A stretch of 64,000 bases of DNA from Dactylorhiza incarnata (lineage: Eukaryota; Streptophyta; Magnoliopsida; Asparagales; Orchidaceae). Shown here piece after piece: positions 11,251 to 21,055 of the stretch. The stretch spans positions 9,567,001 to 9,631,000 of the forward strand of contig JAWHQI010000028.1 of assembly GCA_033032865.1 (NCBI GenBank), given 5' to 3'. Both the position numbers and the translations under genes were made by a program. The notes under the pieces are model-generated. The model was not told where the DNA came from and did not search any database. It saw only the letters and a program-made list of their open reading frames with translations. How positions within the stretch are numbered: position 1 is the first letter of the stretch; every line of letters starts with the position of its first letter.

Positions 11251-11838
11251 TGACCGACTTCAGACAAGTCACCAGACCGACCTGCATAAGCCGCCCGTGT
11301 AACGGTCTCCCCAGCACACAGCTCGCAAGGACGACCGCCGGCACCCCCAGCATCAAGCTCGAAAGGGTTCAGCCTAACCAAATGGGCTGCAACCCATGCA
11401 CCCCAACCCCTCTCTGTCCCACCACAGGGCACAGTGGGTTGTTGGAGACCGTAGTCCCCCTTTGATGTGAATTGAGCCAGTTATACGGCAGCGCGTGGAC
11501 TTCCCAGGAGGTCACCCATCCCGTGACTACTCCAGCCCGAGCACGCTTAACTATGGAGTACTTTCACTTCTCATCACCAATTGACCTACCGTTACAGCCC
11601 GGACACAGCGGTTACACAAAACAGACCGCCCGGTCTTCCAACAAAGAAGACAGTCCAACCAAGCAGAACAACTCGGGAACAGACCGCGGCAAACAAGAAC
11701 AGACCGGCCAACCAGCAGACCGCCAGAACAGACCGGCAGAGCCAGACCGACAGATCACTAACACAGACCGCGCGGTCTCTGCGGTCACCCAAATTCAGAC
11801 CGCCCGGTTACCTCCACTTCACTTCAACAAATTCAACA
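11251..11838 (-). repeat. Copia-1 3' LTR, second segment (carries a solo LTR insertion)
   Basis: It resumes the LTR interrupted at 3113 and ends TTCAACA at 11838. Apart from 11298-11596 and one 5-bp duplication it aligns to 16890-17140. It is rich in AGACCGCCCGGTC palindromes. Confidence 0.9.
11298..11596 (-). mobile_element. Cassandra-type solo LTR containing 5S rRNA-like sequence
   Basis: A 299-bp insertion with ends TGTAACGGT and ACCGTTACA, flanked by GCCCG at 11293-11297 and 11597-11601. The uninterrupted right LTR (about 16931) shows the empty site. On the minus strand, 11497-11521 reads as the 3' third of plant 5S rRNA, including GGATGGGTGACCTCCTGGGA, and 11535-11551 as GTTAAGCGTGCTCGGGC. 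These cover the A-box and C-box pol III control regions. 5S-derived sequence inside a short LTR is the hallmark of Cassandra TRIMs. With only one LTR and one duplication pair, it is a solo LTR left by recombination. It is not a functional 5S gene because the 5' half of 5S is missing or degenerate. Confidence 0.88.
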
Positions 11839-12414
11839 CTCCCCCTTGAAGTGGGAAGTGGAAACTAACCCAAGTAAACTCCGCAACCAAGTAAACGGTC
11901 CTTTTGCCAGCGGCTTTGTGAAGATGTCTGCAACATTGTCTGCACTCCGAACATCCTCGACCAAAAGAGATCCTCCCAACACCTTTTCACGAATGAAATG
12001 GTGTTCAATCTCAATATGCTTGGTCCTCGCATGACAGACTGGATTATTAACCAGCTTGAGAGTACTCTCATTGTCCCCGCGTAGCATAGTGGGACCTCGA
12101 ACCTCCTCATGAACGTCCTCTTCCAACCTCCTGAGCCAAACAGATTCCTGAGGTGCCAAGGCTGAAGCCTTGTATTCTGCTTCTGTGGTAGATACAGACA
12201 CCGAGTCCTGCTTTTTGCTGCACCAAGAAATAGCTGTGGGGCCCGTCATAAAGACAAAACCAGACGTTGATCTCCGATCATCCACGTCTCCCCCGTAATC
12301 AGCATCCACGTATCCAAGCAACTCCAAGCTTGACCCTCTCCTATATAGGAGACCCAAATCAGAGGTCGACTTCACATATTTCAGAATTCCTTTTGCCGCC
12401 AGAAGATGAGGCTT
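11833..12414 (-). pseudogene. pol: Copia-1 RNase H and end of pol
   Basis: Copia RNase H with acidic residues [19 protein letters not shown] and [11 protein letters not shown], then [12 protein letters not shown] and the DIFTKPLAK terminal motif. The stop codon (11833-11835) lies inside the 3' LTR, so the last codons overlap the polypurine tract (11839-11847, AAGGGGGAG on the minus strand). An in-frame TGA at 12415-12417 separates it from reverse transcriptase. Confidence 0.9.
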
Positions 12415-13341
12415 TCATGGTTCCGCAATGTACCGACTCACTTTGCCAACTGCATAAGCAATATCAGGCCACGTGATGGTCAAGTAGATCAAGCTCCCAA
12501 CCAGAGCTTGGAACACCAACGGATCAGATAGAACTCTCCCCTCATCCTTCCGAAGTTTATGATGCTGTTCTATAGGTATAGAGCTGCTCTTCCCTTCCTC
12601 CATGCCAAATCGTTGAACGATCCGCTCCGCATATCCGTCCTGAGAAACGAGCACTCCGCTCTCCCGCCTCTGAACCTCGAGTCCAATGAAATGGTGAAGC
12701 TCACCTAGATCCTTCATCTCAAATCTGATGGCAAGCTCGACTCTCAGCCTTGCTACTGCCTCCTTCGAGTTCCCGGTGATAATCATGTCATCCACATACA
12801 GCAAGACAATTACCCGGAGCTCCCCCTCCTTCTTGACGAACAAGCTAGAATCAGAGTCTGAAGCAAAGAACCCGCAGAATAGAAGATACTCTGTGATCTT
12901 TCCATACCACGCCCGAGGCGCTTGCTTCAAACCATACAGGGCTTTCTTCAGTTTGCAGACGTAGTCCGGACACTCCTCCGAGATGAAGCCCGGCGGTTGG
13001 ATCATAAAGATATCCTTTTCGATCTCGCCGTATAAGAAGGCATTCTTAATGTCGAGCTGCCAAATCTCCCATCCACTTGAAGCCGCCAAAGCAATAACAA
13101 ATCGGACCGAAGTCATCTTTGCCACTGGATGAAACGTCTCATCATAATCTTCACCATACTGCTGTGAGAACCAACGAGCTACAAGGTGAGCCTTGTATCG
13201 CTCGATTGTACCGTCAGCCTTCTTCTTGAGTTTATAGACCCACTTGCATGTCACAGGGGTAATGCCCTTGGGCCTAGGCACTAGAGACCAAGTCTCATTC
13301 TTCTTGAGAGCATCCATCTCCTCTTGCATAGCAATGTCCCA
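12415..13341 (-). pseudogene. pol: Copia-1 reverse transcriptase
   Basis: The 304-codon frame begins in AMQEEMDALKKNETW and carries TCKWVYKLKKKADG, the IKNAFLYGEI motif, YGLKQAPRAWY and the active site LLYVDDMIITGN. The thumb (MKDLGELHHFIGLEV, TWPDIAYAVGKVS) is complete. It lies in the same frame as integrase and RNase H, with an in-frame TAG just upstream and a TGA at the downstream end. Catalytic Asp residues are present. Confidence 0.92.
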
Positions 13342-14900
13342 CTACTTCACGCCTTTGGCCTTCTCAAAGCTCGACGGATCCCTCTCATCCAAGGGACCAG
13401 CAAAGAAACATGAGACGAAGCTCACCATGTTTCCTCCTGTGTATCGATCTGTTGGCTTGATAGTCCTCTTCGACCTCCTAAGAGGTTGCACCTGACTAGC
13501 CACCTCCTCAGTTGCTTTTTCTGTGCTAGCTCCTCTTCCAGATGAACTTGGAGCATTATTCCCCCTGCTTCCAGAACCTGAAGCCTCCATCTCTGAGCTT
13601 GCCACAACAGGAGCTCCTGGTTAAACAGGCAACTCCACTTGAAGATTTTTCGCAGCCTTCCCTTCTTCATCAACCCTGCTCTCCGGTAGTTCAAATCCTG
13701 AACTCCCCTTGTAGGATGTCACCTCATCGAACACCACATCCCGAGATACAAAAGATCTTTGAGTCTCAGGATCCATGCATCTCCATCCCTTCTTCCGCTC
13801 ATCATATCCAACAAAGACTAGCTTCCTTGCTTTCGCATCTAGCTTTGTCCGAAGAGCATCAGGAATATGCACAAAACAGGTTGACCCAAACACCCGAAGG
13901 TGTGCAACACTTGGTTTCTCCTTGAACATCAGTTCATGAGGGGTCTTCATGTTGATAGGACTTAGAGGCATCATGTTGATGACGTAAGCCGCACAAGACA
14001 TTCCCTCCGCCCAGAAGGACTTTGGGATACTCTTGGCATGAAGCCAGCATTTGCAAGTTTCCGTCAGATGACGGATCTTCCGATCCGCAACGCCATTTTG
14101 CTGTGGAGTATGGGCACAAGTGAGCTCTCTCCGGACGCCGTGTTTCCTGCAAAAACTTGAGAACTCACCAGAGGTGAACTCCCCACCATTGTTAGTTCTC
14201 AATTTTTTCACCCGCAGGCCTAACCGACCTTCCACCAGCTCCTTGAACTCTACGAACTTAGCAAAAGCTTCCGACTTCTCTTTTAGAAAATACACCCAGA
14301 CATATCTGGTGTAATCGTCAATCAACACCAACATATATATGTTGCCTCCAAGGCTTGGGGTGGCAGTCGGTCCCATCAAATCACCGTGAATGCACTCCAA
14401 CGGCGCTTTGCATCTTGTTTGCGATTTATCAAATGGAACTCCCGCACAAACATGACCGTCTCCATAGGAGGACAAGCTAGGCAAGCCCTTGACAAGGCCC
14501 CTTACCGCCATAGCCTTCAATTTGTCCATGCCTACATGCCCCAACCTTTCATGCCAAATAGCCGCGCTATCATTGGTCTTCATCTTATCAACATAGGTAC
14601 TTGTCGACAAAATGAACAAGTCCTTCACCCGCTTTCCAACATGAATAACATCTCCCTTTATCTCTAGTTGAGTTTTAAGAAACTTCACTTCTGTTGGGCC
14701 AAACAGAACGTGATAACCGGCATCGACCGCATTGGTCACAGAGTAGAGATTCTTCTTCATACCAGGCACGTGATAAACACTCCTCAATGTGAGTGGACCC
14801 TTATCACTGCTCAGAGAGACAACTCCTTCTTGTTCTACTACATGAACAGAATTATCACCAGTAATGATTGCATCGTTACCTGAGTAAGGTCCAAAGAAGA
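13342..14900 (-). pseudogene. pol: Copia-1 protease end, pre-integrase and integrase
   Basis: The protease end (RSVYHVPGMKKNLYSV) leads into the pre-integrase domain (IWHERLGHVGMDKLKAM) and the integrase core. The first Asp is kept (IHGDLMGPTATPSLGG). The second site reads LRTNNGGEF (family D, here N) and the third reads NGVADRKIRHL (family E, here D), so two of three catalytic acids have changed. A Ser-rich linker follows with an in-frame TAA at 13621-13623 and continues to about 13342. A frame break within the protease separates this from gag. Confidence 0.9.
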
Positions 14901-14978
14901 GAATTTTGTTTCATCCCCGGTGAGGTGATGCCCACATCCTGAATCCACGATCCAATCCTCTTCGAAGTTGATGGCAGC

Positions 14979-15950
14979 CTAGGCCTTAACGGGCATAGCC
15001 GTCATATTAGCCGCAAAGGCTCGTCCCCATCCAGCTTCATCAGACTTTGGCTTCTCCTTCTCCGTTGCATGTTCCGGCTGAAGATTAACCTGACAATCCT
15101 TCTTGAAGTGGCCGGTCTTATTGCACCTGAAGCACCTTGGTCCCTCTCCCTTCTTCTTCCCATCACACTTAGAAGCATAACCCCTATCTTGCTGACCTGA
15201 AGTAGAGGGTCCATCCTGACCTAGCTTCTTCTTCTCCCACTTCTTCTTCTTCTTCCCAGAGAACAACACATCACTCTCTCCCCCAGAGATAAAAGTCCCC
15301 GCCATCTGTCTTGCCAAACTTTCCTGCGAAGCAAGTAAGTTTTCCAGCTCCAAAAGAGATGGTTGATTTGCCCAACCCTGAACTAAAGTCACAAAGGCAA
15401 GATACTCCTTCCGCAACCCGCAGATAATATGCCTCTTCAGTTTTGCCTCCGAGATGGGCTCATCAGGGTCCAATGCAGAAATCTCTGCTGTGAGGTTCTT
15501 CATCTTAAGAAAGAAGGTAGAGATTGAAAGATCACCTTGAGAGGCTTTCACCAACTCATTTTCAAGAAACTGTAGCTGAGCTACATTCTTTTTATTAAAC
15601 AACCCGTCCAAAGACGTCCAAATCTCAGCAGCAGATTTACATCCATTGATGTGATCAAAGAGCTCTGGTGAGATAGCCCTCTTGAGTGTGAACTCTGCCT
15701 TAGCATTAGTCCTCCTCCAAAGTCTCACCTCTGTCATATTATCTCCTGCTAGAAATATTTCTTGTGTGTCTTCTCCTCCAACTATCTCCCATAGATCCTC
15801 GCCAAGTAAGTAGCTCACCATACACGACCTCCATTTCTTATAGTTAGTCGATGTGAGGAGTTTAATACCAAGCCCTCTTGCGTATCCACCTTCTATGGCA
15901 ATCAATGTGGTCTCTTCTTCACAAAGACGATGACAACTCAAGTTGATCAC
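14979..15950 (-). CDS. gag: Copia-1 Gag (UBN2-type) with zinc knuckle
   Basis: A 323-codon open frame starting 24 bases after the primer site. The Gag core runs from STNYKKWRSCMVSYLLGED through FDHINGCKSAAEIWTSL to LERHI-like helices (KLKRHIICGLRKEYL). A Lys-rich stretch precedes an intact CX2CX4HX4C zinc knuckle, CFRCNKTGHFKKDC, near residue 275. Protease sequence (WIVDSGCGHHLTG, DSG motif) begins just past the TAG at 14979, so gag and protease look separated by a nonsense or frame change. This is the least damaged gene of the element. Confidence 0.88.
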   Translation of the reverse strand: MINLSCHRLCEEETTLIAIEGGYARGLGIKLLTSTNYKKWRSCMVSYLLGEDLWEIVGGEDTQEIFLAGDNMTEVRLWRRTNAKAEFTLKRAISPELFDHINGCKSAAEIWTSLDGLFNKKNVAQLQFLENELVKASQGDLSISTFFLKMKNLTAEISALDPDEPISEAKLKRHIICGLRKEYLAFVTLVQGWANQPSLLELENLLASQESLARQMAGTFISGGESDVLFSGKKKKKWEKKKLGQDGPSTSGQQDRGYASKCDGKKKGEGPRCFRCNKTGHFKKDCQVNLQPEHATEKEKPKSDEAGWGRAFAANMTAMPVKA

Positions 15951-15973
15951 TGCTTATCCACTCCAACAACCTA

Positions 15974-15985
15974 GCTCTGATACCA
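15974..15985 (-). other. Copia-1 primer binding site (tRNA-iMet)
   Basis: The minus strand reads TGGTATCAGAGC directly beside the 5' LTR start at 15986. Confidence 0.92.
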
Positions 15986-17140
15986 TGTTAAATTTTTTGA
16001 TTTAAATCACTTAGGAGTAAGCAGGAGTTGCATCAACTGAGTTATAGCCAAACAACCACAATGCCACACAACAACACAAAAGACTTTATTGAATCACAAT
16101 ACTTGATTACAGTGCGAGACATACATGGCGAGACATGATTCATAAGAATCACGAAGGAGAGAAGAACAAAACACACCAAAAGACAAATCTGGCGGTTTGA
16201 CAAGCAGAGACCGCACAGACCGCTCGACTCCAGAGATCGCCCGGCTTGACCTGAGACCACGAGAACAGAAAACAGACAGGCCGCATGCACTGCAAGATCG
16301 CCACCTCAGACCGCACGAACTGGAGCTTATTGAATTGAACGAAGAACAGCTGTCGCCGGACCACAACTCAGATCGCCTAACCGCTGAAGGTCTCCTGATC
16401 GCTGAGCTCGATGCGAACAGCACAAGAACACCATAAACTAGTTCGCTGACAGACCGCTGTCGAACTGTTTATACAAGCCGCTGGGAATCACTAAGGAAGG
16501 AGACCGCAACCTGCTGACCACAAACCAGCGAACACAACAAACAGTCAACTCACTTCCAAGACCGCCCAACCTCAAAGTTGAGATGCACGAATTAACCCAG
16601 GCTCTAGTTCTTACAGTTCTCGTTATGAATGACGGGCCATGCACCCCTATTTATAGGCGGGTAGACGGATGTCGTCACCGCACAGGAGAGATACAATCAC
16701 CACCCGTCAGTACGCCAGCGGTCTCACAAAGTAGACTGCGCGATCAGACCACTTGGACAACCATCCGTCGAAGACCGCAGATCAGCAGGCAGATCGCGTA
16801 CAAGTCGCGCGAACACAAGACCGCACACAAGACGCATGGGACACAAGACCCTCCTTCCTTAGATCTCCAAGAGCAAGCCAAGGACAACTGGCCGACTTCA
16901 GACAAGTCGCCAGACCGACCTGCATAAGCCGCCCGGAGACAGCGGTTACACAGAACAGACCGCCCGGTCTTCCAACAAAGAAGACAGGCCAACCAAGCAG
17001 AACAACTCGGGAACAGACCGCAACAAACAAGAACATACCGGCCAACCAGTAGACCGCCGCGAACACAGACCGCGCGGTCTCTGCGGTCACCCAAATTCAG
17101 ACCGCCCGGTTACCTCCACTTCACTTCAACAAATTCAACA
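15986..17140 (-). repeat. Copia-1 5' LTR
   Basis: Intact 1155-bp LTR, TGTTAAATTTTTTG...TTCAACA, without the insertions that split its partner. A minus-strand TATA box lies at 16647-16656. Upstream of it in element orientation (up to 17110) are repeated AGACCGC and CCGCGCGGTC palindromes. The CTCAC duplication follows at 17141-17145. Confidence 0.93.
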
Positions 17141-17145
17141 CTCAC

Positions 17146-17378
17146 TATCTTCTTCTCTTCTAATGATGACTGCTCTATGTTTGCTATATCGATATGCGGA
17201 CATATTGAAGCATTTATTTTTGTTATACCAATTCGCGGGGTAACTTGGAAGAAAGATTCAAACTTAATCGAGATGATGAAGCCTTTTACAGTCAAACTGA
17301 AGATGATTTTGATGCGGCATGCACATAAGAGAAATAGGAGAAAATAGGAAGGGATGATGAAACAGATGGCAAAAGTAT
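17146..17378. other. Host sequence upstream of F-box copy 2
   Basis: AT-rich sequence between the Copia-1 duplication and the F-box start. It was contiguous with 2222 before Copia-1 inserted, so it holds the putative promoter and 5' leader of F-box copy 2. I see no clear core promoter motif. Confidence 0.5.
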
Positions 17379-18059
17379 ATGATTATGAAGAGGAAATCGA
17401 CAAATAAGGACATGATAGCAACAATCTCGATGCCACGTGTTCTGTTGCATCCACTTGAGAAAAGTATTGTTATACCGGATGATGTGATCTCCGAGATTCT
17501 TGTGAAGCTATCGGCGAGATCGGGGGAAGGTTCCGGTGCGTCTGTAAGTCATGGCTCTCCATCACCACTAATCTCTCCTTCATCGCGCCCACACCCAACA
17601 CAATCGTTTCACAAACCAATCACTCATGGTTGAAGGACTAGAGACACAAAGATATGGATATTATTTGGCTTCTGTGGAATCCAACGCAGACGTAGGTATC
17701 ACTCTCTGCAAGTTGCACGGGATGAGTTTTCACGAAGTAATAGCCTCATGTGACGGACTCCTGTACGTTGCTATCTTTTATGACTCATACATAATCAATC
17801 CCCTCATAGGCAACTCCATCCGTGTGTCGTGCCCTGGCATATTCTTGGGCTTCTATTTCCACCATTCCACATCCAAATACCGTATCATACGAGTTACGAA
17901 CGATATCGTGTCCGTGACTATCGTTCTGGTCATCGGCGAACAGTCCTGGAGATGCCTCCCTTGCCACCTCCCTTGCCGGCCCCCAAAGTCCTTTTATCAC
18001 AATTCACTAGATCTCAATGGATGCCTATTTTGGCTTGCATTTAAAGAGCAATCTCACTG
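17379..18059 (+). pseudogene. F-box gene copy 2, 5' part (F-box and FBA domain N-terminus)
   Basis: The frame opens at ATG 17379, with further in-frame ATGs at 17412 and 17430. The F-box begins IPDDVISEILVKLSARS near 17476, then shifts frame: FRCVCKSWLSITTNLSFIAP continues in another frame from about 17527, and the FBA part (SCDGLLYVAIFYDS, NPLIGNSIRV, SKYRIIRV) in a third from about 17630. It ends mid-domain (LNGCLFWLAFKEQSHC) where Copia-3 inserts at 18060. F-box proteins of this class link SCF ligase to targets and form fast-turning tandem families. This copy is a pseudogene by frameshifts as well as by insertion. Confidence 0.85.
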
Positions 18060-19387
18060 TGAAAGTGAACAGTTAACCTCACTAGAATTCTCTAGAGGGG
18101 GGGTGAATAGAGATTTAAAATATTTTGTGCAATTATATATATATATATATGTAGTGATCACAGATTAAGGCCTCCCACACACCAACAAGAATTAAGCAAG
18201 TAAAGAAAGTAAATGCAAGAAAAGAAATCACAGCACAACACAAGGAAATATAGTGGTTCCCAAAACTTTGGGTAGTCCACTCTTCTACCCCCTTGGTAGG
18301 AATTCACTATCTTGCACTGAGGCTTTTGATAAGGAGACTCTTAGAACCACCCTGAGTCTTTTGATAAGGAGACTCTTAGAACCAACTGAGTCTTTTGAAA
18401 AGGAGACTCTTAGAACCAGTACAACTGAATTTTTTGAAGAGAGATTCTAAAAACTCTTTTACAGTATTTGAAAGTGAAATAAGAAAAAGAAGAAGAAGTA
18501 TTTAAGACAATAAAGAATCTTCTTCCTAGCAAGAAGATTGGAAGCACAAGAAGTAGTGAATAAAATCTCTCTTCTATAGTGAGAAGGAGATTGTAGTCCT
18601 TTTCTCTCTTTTGTGAGAGCTATCAGAGTATGCAGCAGAGTGGCTTCAGAAGCAGGAGAAGATGGAAGCTTGATGGTTGCTACAGAATTATTTCTCAATT
18701 CTCTCTTTATTTCACTTGGGAGCTATTCCTCTTTTTCAATATGTATATGGTGGATCACTTCTCTCTTCTTATCTGCCGACCTCCTTGTTATTTTATAGCT
18801 CTGTCCATTCAAATAATACTATAGGAGGATAATTGATTAGCAGACAGAGAAATAGAAAGATAGAAATATTTCCATAATAATTATATCAATAGAAGGAAAG
18901 AATTCATTCTGATTTCAAATAATGTCCATAATGGATTTAATCAAATTAGCCAAGAATCTATTAGAGGAAAAGAATGATTCAGAACGGCTATAAAGAATAA
19001 ATTGATTCCATATAAATCAGATCTATAAAAGAAGGAAAGAGATCTGGCGACTTTTGAATTAAACACAGAAATCGACGTACGTCGATTACTATTCGACATA
19101 AGCGTCGAATTCGTCCTGGCTGGACGTCGAGAGGAGAATAAGGAAGGAGCGTCAACTAAGATGCGTCGACTTCTCAAGATGCGTCGACTAGAAGTCAGAG
19201 CTACGTCAACATAGGATACGTCGAATTCTTCTTGAAGTTACTTCGACTCATTCTGAAAGGAACGTCGACATTACTTCGACGTTGCGTCGAATACTATTCG
19301 ACGCATGTTTACTTAACCTTGATTTTTCTTTCTTAGAATTCATATTTAACTCATTTTCCGGGGTTAAGAGAAATCATTTTCCCAACA
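18060..19387 (-). repeat. Copia-3 3' LTR
   Basis: 1328 bp, uninterrupted, ending CCCAACA at 19387, followed by the polypurine tract (19388-19398, AGGGGGAGAT on the minus strand). The minus-strand TATA box is TATAAAATA at 18789-18797. The GACTCTTAGAACCA direct repeats near 18330-18420 lie downstream of it. Confidence 0.93.
19068..19312. repeat. CGTCGA/TCGACG palindrome array in Copia-3 LTR
   Basis: At least a dozen CGTCGA or TCGACG hexamers, often paired as CGTCGANNNNNNTCGACG-like palindromes, end in TCGACGCATGTTTA. The same array is in the 5' LTR (28586-28701 and 47663-47785), in the internal region at 21955-22165 and inside gag at 25675-25848. Confidence 0.85.
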
Positions 19388-19528
19388 ATCTCCCCCTATT
19401 TTTCTTAACCCTATTTAGAAAGAAATTGTATCAGCATATGATCAATCACAGCAAAGCATATATATAAATAAGAAATATGCTAAGCAATCAGAAGAAATCA
19501 TGTAATAAGTAATTGTCTTTCACAAGAT

Positions 19529-20267
19529 CTAAACTAGAAACTTCTTGTGATACATGAAATTTACAAAAGCAGAATAGAGTTTTCTAGATAAATTTTCAAT
19601 GGCATCGAAGATGTAGCCCCTGGCTCTATCAGGACGTTCCTGGACATTCTTGATGATTGTATGCAGTTTCTCCAAGAGTTTATCACCATCAGGGAGAGTG
19701 TCATTTATGGAGTAGCCTTTACTGATGATGATTGCTGCCTTTTCATCAATCATCTCTATTGTAATGTTTTGAGTTTTCTGTTGAGTAGGCTTGAGCTGGT
19801 GGTCCCGTGCTGTCAACCTTGGGCCTATACTTTGTTTTCTTTTTTGATTCCTGTTTCTCAGGAATTTTAGTCATCTCTCCTTTCCCTTTCCAGGGTTTGT
19901 CAAGCCATTTGTCTAACTTTGCAGGTCCTGTAGGCTTCTTATAGGGAATGTAGGTATCTTCTGTACACCCTACACCCTTCTTGTGCTTTTGACCTTTCTC
20001 TAGGATGACCCCTGCCTGAGGGTTTTTCTTTTGATAGGCTTCAATATCAAACAACTTCTTTGGAATTTTGATAGAAGATTCAGCAAGAATTTGTTCCTTG
20101 GTCATTCCCATGTTGATCTTTTCCATCCAGGCATTCCTTTTATCTTCTACTTCTTTCCTAGCTGCTTCATATTCATACATCTCTCTTTCTCTTATTTCTT
20201 CATGCCTCTTTTCTATGTCAGGGTCATGGTACTCCTTCACAGGGCTGTTAGGAGTGATAATAGGCAT
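19529..20267 (-). CDS. Copia-3 additional ORF, C-terminal part (Lys/Glu-rich)
   Basis: Two adjoining frames, about 173 and 95 codons, lie between pol and the 3' LTR. The first is highly charged and likely helical (EIREREMYEYEAARKEVE, then KPWKGKGEMTKIPEKQE). The second has IEMIDEKAAIIISKGY. They overlap in different frames around 19746-19816, suggesting one frameshifted gene. No family match is recognised. Extra genes here are known in some copia lineages, notably Sireviruses, where they are sometimes called envelope-like. I see no signal peptide or transmembrane segment, so I do not assign that function. Confidence 0.55.
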
Positions 20268-20985
20268 CTTTTCAAATCTTTTTATTTCCTCACATGCTTT
20301 TCTCTACTTCTTTTCCTTTGCATACTCTTTCCTTTCTTCTTTGGAGAAATTTTGCCAGTAGGGGATGGCTTCTCTTTTCCTTTTCATTTGTCCTTCTGGG
20401 CTTTGCCTAGGTAGGATCTGCTTAGTGAGTTTTGCTATTGGAGGAGGTAAAGGTAGCAATGGAGGTAGAGAAGAAGGTTGAGGTGGAGGTGAAGATAGAG
20501 AGGGAAGTTGAGGTGGAGGTAGAGGTAGCAGAGGAGAAGGAGTTTTCTCTTTTGGTGGAGAAGGAATTTGATCAAGAGGAGGAGTTTGAGTTTGTTCTGC
20601 AGTGAGAGGTAGAATGACCTCTGGCAGAGTAATCTTTGTTGAGGGATGTTTGTCTCCTCCAAGCTCTTCTGAAGGGATGTCCTCAAGTAGAGGTGTCTTC
20701 AGTTTGATGTAACTGACAGAGAAGCCAGGAGAGTGATGCTGAATTTCTTCCTCACATGGGGTTGCTTCAATCCACATTTGTCCTCTCCAGTCATCAGAGA
20801 AGGCTGCTTCTTCCTCCCCCTGGACTCCTGTGTTCTTTACCACAACAATCTCCCCCTGGGTATGTGGGGCATCTATTTTGAATGTTGAATCCACAACATG
20901 ATCTCCTTCAGTATGGTAGGATGAGGTCTCTTCAAAAATTTTGTTGAAGGTGTAGTCAGAGTGATTGGAGAAGATTGGAGCCTAT
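20268..20985 (-). CDS. Copia-3 additional ORF, proline-rich part
   Basis: An open frame running from about 20985 through DSTFKIDAPHTQGEIV to a strongly Pro/Ser/Leu-rich block (PPKEKTPSPLLPLPPPQLPS) and a basic end (KRKREAIPYWQNFSKEER). The ATG at 20894 is only a possible start because the frame is open further upstream. Just upstream the minus strand has a pyrimidine-rich stretch ending ACAATAG, which looks like a 3' splice site, so this may be a downstream exon. Function unknown. Confidence 0.5.
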
Positions 20986-21055
20986 TGTAAGAAGAGAGGT
21001 TAATGTAATACTTTAGAGATAATATTTAGAGTTGGAGAGGAAATTAACCCTGAGC

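Larger units (their letters stand above)
2223..17140 (-). mobile_element. Copia-1: Ty1/copia LTR retrotransposon, host of two nested insertions
   Basis: The element begins TGTTAAAT and ends TTCAACA. It is flanked by CTCAC at 2218-2222 and 17141-17145. Its genes read on the minus strand in copia order: gag, protease, integrase, reverse transcriptase, RNase H. The primer site beside the right LTR (15974-15985) complements initiator tRNA-Met. Removing Copia-2 (3114-11250 with one TSD) and the Cassandra-like solo LTR (11298-11601 with one TSD) leaves about 6.5 kb with LTRs near 1.16-1.18 kb. Pol is broken by three in-frame stops and a frame change in the protease region, and integrase has lost catalytic residues, so this copy is dead. 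Confidence 0.93.

Noticed and set aside
11491..11575. A functional 5S rRNA gene
   Set aside because: Only the internal control region and 3' half are recognisable, and it lies inside a TSD-flanked short LTR. A Cassandra LTR explains it.
19529..20985. A retroviral envelope gene in Copia-3
   Set aside because: No signal peptide, transmembrane segment or glycoprotein-like cysteine pattern is visible; only the position is envelope-like.
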